DNA of 64,000 nucleotides from Linum tenue (lineage: Eukaryota; Streptophyta; Magnoliopsida; Malpighiales; Linaceae): contig CAMGYJ010000006.1 in assembly GCA_946122785.1 (NCBI GenBank), positions 72,851,676 through 72,915,675 on the forward strand, read 5' to 3'. The translations under genes were made by a program, and so were the position numbers. Under the pieces are notes generated by a model. It made no database searches. It saw only the letters and a list, made by a program, of their open reading frames with translations, and was not told where the DNA came from. Shown here in pieces: positions 59,033 through 64,000 of this stretch (position 1 is its first letter; every line of letters starts with the position of its first letter).

Positions 59033-61360
59033 TTGAATAAAGCTTCGTACAGTGGTTTTAATAAGTTCCAGTCTGGCTTACCTTTGCAATATTGGAGTGA
59101 TTTCATTCTCCATGCTGCCTACTTGATTAATCGTACTCCAACTCCCATCCTTCACAACAAAACACCCTTTGAGGTGTTACACAAGTTCCCTCTTCACTAC
59201 AACAACCTTAAAGTTTTTGGCTGCTTGGCTTATGCATCTACAACAGGGCCTCCTCGAACCAAATTTGCTGCTAGAGCTACTCGGTGTTTGTACTTAGGAG
59301 TTCCTTTAGGTATCAAGAGTTATAAACTTCTTGATCTGACTACCAAAAGGTTTTTGTTTCTAGGGATGTGATCTTTTATGAACAAATCCTCCCTTCTACA
59401 AATCCTTCTTCTTCTTCTCCTTCTCCTTCAGGACCATTTCCTCCTTCAACTTCCACTGCTCCTTCTATGTCTCCTGACCCTTCAACTTTTTCATCTAATC
59501 CTACTGGTTTTCCTTTTCCCTTCCCTGATACCTCTACTTCCTCAGTAGATCATCAGTCTGAGGAGGCCAGTTCCCCCATTTTCCCTATACATTTCTCTCT
59601 TTCACATCCTGATGACTCTCCTGAGCCAAGTTCCACTTCCGCATATAAAATCTTTTCTCCTACACCACATTCTTCTTTTCCATCTTCCTCTCATTCATTC
59701 TCTCCATTTCCTTCACCTCATGAGGATCCACACGCTCCTCTTTGTAAATTCAACAGAGAATCCAAACCTCCTAGCTGGCATTATGATTATCATGTTCAGT
59801 ATCCTGCTCGAGCAACTCTGTCACATTCCCACTTAAATTCCAAACACCAAAGTTTTGTTAGCACACTGAGCACCCACATTGAACCTACTTCTTATGCTCA
59901 AGCTTCACAGAGTGTTGAATGGAATCATGCAATGAAAGAAGAAGCTAGTGCTTTAATTGAAAATCAAACTTGGGATGTTTGTGGTCTTCCACCTGGTAAA
60001 AAGGCTATAGGATCAAAGTGGTTTTACAGGTTGAAGTTGAAGTCAGATGGAGATATAGAGAGACATAAGGCAAGGGTGGTTGCAAAAGTTACACCCAAGT
60101 CTATGGAATTGATTACTGTGACACGTTTTCTCCAGTTGCAAAGATGGTATCAGTTAAGGCTTTGTTGTCTGTTGTTGCAATTAAGGGTTGGCACTTACAT
60201 CAAATGGATGTAAGCAATGCTTTCCTAAATGGGGATCTAACTGAAGAAGTCTACATGGAATTACCACCTAGGTTGGATAACATTCCAGAATACAAGGGAA
60301 AGGTGTGCAGGTTAAGAAAATCCTTGTATGGCCTTAAGCAAGCAAGTCGCAATGGTATGCCAAATTGACTGAATCACTTCTCAAGCATGGTTTTAAACAG
60401 TCTGTCTGTGATTCCTTGTAGAGTTGGTGGTTGTGATTGTGTATGTTGATGATATAGTGCTTAGGAGTATTAGTTTGGATTCCATTAATGCAGTAAAGAA
60501 AATGATGCAAACAGATGTTAAAATGAAAGATCTTGGAGAGTTGAGCTATTTCCTTGGATTGGAAGTCACTCGTGGAAGAAGGGGAATCACAATGTCCCAA
60601 AGAAAGTATAGTCTAGAAGTTCTTGCTGAGTCTGGCTTTGAAGATTGTAAACCTGCTGCAACTCCTATCTTTGTTAAGGAGGTACTTTCATCTGCAGGAG
60701 GCCTACTTTTAGAAGATATCAGCAACTATATATATTTGGTGGGTCAGTTGCAGTATCTAACAATTACAAGACCTGAAATAACATTTGTTGTACAACAGTT
60801 ATGTCAGTTTCAAGATAAACCTATGACACTACATCTTAGAGCAATACAAAGTGTTCTGAGATATCTAAAAATGTCACCCTGTCAGGAATTGCTATACTCA
60901 TGTGATTCTAGTTTACAGTTAACTGGGTATAGTGACTCCGATTGGGATACTTGCCCTGACTCGAGAAAGTCCAATACAGGATACTGTACCTTTCTTGGAT
61001 CAGGGCTAATAAGCTGGAAAAGCAAGAATCAGAGCACAGTGTCGAGTTCCTCATCTGAAGCAGAGTACAGAGCAATTGCAAGTTTGAGTTGTGAAGTTCA
61101 ATGGCTAGTGAGGCTGCTGGCGGATTTTGAAACCATACACAATCAACCAGTACTCGTCTATTGCGACAATTAGTCAGCAATCCATATTGCAGAGAATCCG
61201 GTGTTTCACGATCAGACAAAACATATCGAGGTCGACTGTCATGTGATAAGGGAACGAGTCCAATCAGGTTGATTTCTCTGCATTATGTGCCAACAGAATT
61301 TCAAATTGCTGACATATTCACCAAGAGTTTGTCGGTGGATAGATTTGCAATGTTATTGTC
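59033..61360 (+). pseudogene. Copia integrase end, reverse transcriptase and RNase H
   Basis: It starts inside the integrase tail (AAYLINRTPTPILHNKTPFE) and passes through a Ser/Pro-rich linker into reverse transcriptase and RNase H. The frame breaks near 59370, 60090-60140, 60360-60420 and 61170. It ends near HYVPTEFQIADIFTKSLSVD. Confidence 0.88.
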
Positions 61361-61414
61361 CCAACTGGTAGTATATGATCTATACTCGCCAGCTTGTAGG
61401 AGGGTGAAAAGGAA

Positions 61415-61715
61415 TGAAGCAGATCATCATCTTGATGTGGTAGTTGCTCCTGCTAGAATGAGCTGCAGAGCAAACTCTGTTACAGTCACAAAGGAAGAAG
61501 AAAGGGGAAGCAACACAGCGTTTTAGTATATACCAGAGTTAGTTTTACTGTATAGCCTTTATTAGTTAGTTAATTCTCAGTTGTTTTAACTTCTAGTAAA
61601 TAGTAGAAATTGTAAATCTTTTGTTACTCTGTATATATACTTCGATCAATGGAAAAGCTCACAATGAGCGATTTTCCCAAACCCTATATGTGTTGTATTT
61701 GCTTTGTTCTCGCCA
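61415..61715 (+). repeat. Candidate 3' LTR of the copia element
   Basis: A purine-rich tract GGAGGGTGAAAAGGAA (about 61399-61414) precedes TGAAGCAGATC. The end near 61715 is a guess because no 5' LTR remains for comparison. Confidence 0.45.
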
Positions 61716-63452
61716 ACTCCAAAATTACTGTACCAAAAGTTACTGGACGATCATGTCCTAAAAGATGACCGCTGAAGTTAGGGAACAAGAAAGTCAAGCT
61801 TCAACTAGACTCGACAACGGTCATTCACGTGCTTTTAGAAAATGTTCCGGTAGATCATCAGCATAATAGTTTTTATCTTAGCATTACGTGAGCTTGGGAG
61901 AGTCGAGTTGTCAACACATCCCTCTATAATATATAGCAGTACTTCAGCAGATATTGAGTATTTCAAATTTCTTGCACTCTCCTTAATTGTAGCTAGGTGT
62001 AAATTTTGTATGTTCAACTTAGAACTTAAATATCTTCTTACGAGAGAGAAAAATGTCATTACAAAGACTTGAACTCGAGTCCTTTAGATTAATAATCAAT
62101 ATCCCTAACCAACTGGACTACAAGAATGTTTATGTATTTTTGGAATTAAAGAGAGAAAATACTAAAATATCTCAAAATCATAGGACTATCCACCGCAACA
62201 ATCAATCATCGAATTAATTAACAACTGTACTTATTTACAAAGTGAATCATCATGATATACCTAGATTTATGAATTAACTAAGTGAGTTCCTCTAATCACA
62301 CAATTTTTCACCAAGAATCAAATAGTACATTTTGAGTTTATGTATGTCTTACAACTTTTCATTTATTAGGTTACATGACTTTGTAGTTTGTAGGAATACA
62401 ATGATTGTTTACAAAAGTGTTATACAAATTTTTATTTCAAAACATAAAATTTGTTGTGATCTATGGTTTTGTAACGAGACATTTTCAATGCTATAAGTGA
62501 ATGACAAAAAATCATTGGTTAACGATTTTCCTAATGGTGGACAATTATAAGCATAGAATTGAAAGACTAAATACCATTGACAAATGAGCCAACTATCATT
62601 GGCTAAATTTAACAAACAATGGTATGTGTATATACATTGGAAATTCTATGGTACGCTCGATGGATTGAGGGTTATTGCATCTCCTTACTTAAATAACATT
62701 ATCTAGACCATAGATTAATCATGTAACTAAACCTTATATCATAATTCTCTAAATCCTAATATAGTGCATATGGTATGTTGTATACATCTTGGCGAATCAG
62801 AATCATTGATTATGTTCTTAGTATATGTGATATTAGGGTTTAAGTTCTATAGATTTAGGGTATATGATTTAATTATTTGAAACTTCATCTCCTTTTCAAA
62901 TTTCCTGCAATGACAGGGAAATTAGGAAGGACATTTTTGTCTTCACAGTTATCTGTTTTTTTTTATTTACAGAAAAAGACAGACATATTGAGATTTGAAT
63001 CATGGTCACTTCAAACAAAGTGAAGGTTTAAAATCAATCAGACTATGTAGATTTGTTGTATTTTTTAAATTAAAAATATATACGAAGCTAAAATATGAAA
63101 TCACAGAACTTTTCAACAGTTAGCTAGCCCAATAAATATTCCGTAAGTACTTATTTGGTGTTTTGATACTACGATTTTGATATTTTTTATTTTAATTATA
63201 GTTTAATACTTAATTTAAAATTTTATTTATCTTATAAATAGACGATAACCATAAATTGCAACCAAAATATTGTTGGTTCGAATATTTCATATCGAATTAT
63301 AGTATTGAAAATGTAGAAGCGATATAGAATTCTTAAATTACCATTAATTTCTAGAACTATAGTGAAGCAATCATATCTTTGTGCAAACTATAGGCGACTG
63401 GTTCTCTGAACATTTTTGTCCGGTTAAATACTAAGTTTTAAAACTCTTCCTA
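61716..63452. other. AT-rich spacer, no gene seen
   Basis: Apart from the SINE-like piece below, I see nothing that can be supported. Near 62990 GATTCAAATCTC on the minus strand is another weak B-box-like match. Confidence 0.5.
62060..62127 (-). repeat. Possible tRNA-derived SINE head
   Basis: On the minus strand TAGTCCAGTTGGTTAGG (62104-62120) resembles a polymerase III A box and GAGTTCAAGTC (62066-62076) a B box, 28 bp apart. It does not fold as an intact tRNA. No tail or target duplication was fixed. Confidence 0.4.
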
Positions 63453-64000
63453 AGGGTGTACGTGGGTCGGTTCGTTTGGGTTTAGATATTTTAATCACCT
63501 AACTCATATACCACGATTTTGAAAACACTAAATACAAACTCACCCAAATAATTTAGAATTTTAACGGTTTGTGTCCTCCATACCAAATGAACCAATTTAC
63601 ATGTCGCATAGCTAAGGACGATCTCATTGTCCAATCCTATCATTCTAATGTCAATCCATAAAAGTAACCCATATTCGCATTTTTTAACACATGTTTCATA
63701 TTGTCATTACTGTGACCGGTAACTTCGTTGCAACTGATTCGATATTGCTCTTCATATGGCCTCCAAATTGATAAACATATCGGGCCAACAGTTATATGGC
63801 AAAACGAAAGTATAAATAATATATTTGCCTTCACAATTATTAAACTTATTTATTTGTAGAAAATAAACAAGTATTGGAATATGAACCAATGTATATTCCA
63901 AAAAAGACAAGAATCATAAGCCTGATTGTCAACCCAAGTTTGACATGGTTAGGCGAATCAGTTTTGCCCAAACCCGAGTATTTGTTAGGATGTTGGAGGC
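63453..64000. mobile_element. Possible left end of a hAT-like element running out of the window
   Basis: AAGGGTGTACGTGGGTCGGT at 63453 has the look of plant hAT termini, with GTTTGGGTTT and CCCAAACCCGAG words inside. No matching right end before 64000. Confidence 0.35.

Larger units (their letters stand above)
57700..61715 (+). mobile_element. Decayed Ty1/copia element, 5' end missing
   Basis: Copia polyprotein pieces lie in order but in several frames. A gag end (about 57760-57960) and a zinc knuckle near 58060, with a stop inside (CV*CKKEGHLIRDC), come first. The protease reads WVLDPGATDY, with the active-site Asp-Ser-Gly changed to Asp-Pro-Gly. A pre-integrase domain follows (DIWHARLGHPRISR). 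The integrase core is deleted between about 59010 and 59060. Reverse transcriptase carries [20 protein letters not shown] and the VYVDD box near 60440. RNase H ends with SDSDWDTCPDSRKSNTGYC. Many frameshifts and stops. No 5' LTR or primer site was found. Confidence 0.93.

Noticed and set aside
62060..62127. Functional tRNA gene
   Set aside because: The motifs resemble boxes A and B, but acceptor and anticodon stems do not form.

Overview
The window is nuclear DNA of a flowering plant, most likely a eudicot. Genes are split by short AT-rich GT-AG introns, and the spacers are full of plant transposons. Species cannot be named from the sequence; a rosid is only a guess.

Gene content is low. From left to right: (1) the 3' half of a class XI myosin gene runs into the window on the + strand (40-3235). 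(2) A complete three-exon YUCCA flavin monooxygenase gene for auxin synthesis lies at 27.2-29.1 kb (+). (3) Three genes follow head to tail on the minus strand: a SMAP1-like small acidic protein (39345-39530), the thylakoid-lumen D1 processing protease CTPA (13 coding exons, 40045-45985), and a BLISTER-like coiled-coil protein (13 coding exons, 46958-54910). All splice junctions of these genes were read by hand and keep frame. YUCCA makes auxin and SMAP1 affects the response to the synthetic auxin 2,4-D. CTPA matures photosystem II and BLISTER works with Polycomb. Nothing suggests the genes act as a cluster.

The rest is transposons and repeats. About a dozen short terminal-inverted-repeat elements have hAT-type 8-bp target duplications, ten of them exact. 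Seven insertions fall within 12.7-21.4 kb. Two elements have long TIRs and 9- or 10-bp duplications, as in MULEs; one of these carries about 1 kb of GC-rich, gene-like DNA and sits inside a hAT element. A gypsy deletion derivative sits inside another hAT element. There is a decayed copia element, a LINE-type RNase H fragment, foldback elements, a satellite block with a ~482-bp higher-order period, a ~80-bp minisatellite, an array of TACGTA palindromes inside its own inverted repeats, and two long CT microsatellites.

The strongest oddity is a very young, non-autonomous LTR element (41151-44175) inside a CTPA intron in the sense direction. It has a complete set of cis signals (initiator-tRNA-Met primer site, polypurine tract, TG...CA LTRs, 5-bp target duplication). 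Instead of gag-pol it carries one intact 784-codon reading frame of no recognisable retroviral type, whose end lies inside the 3' LTR.
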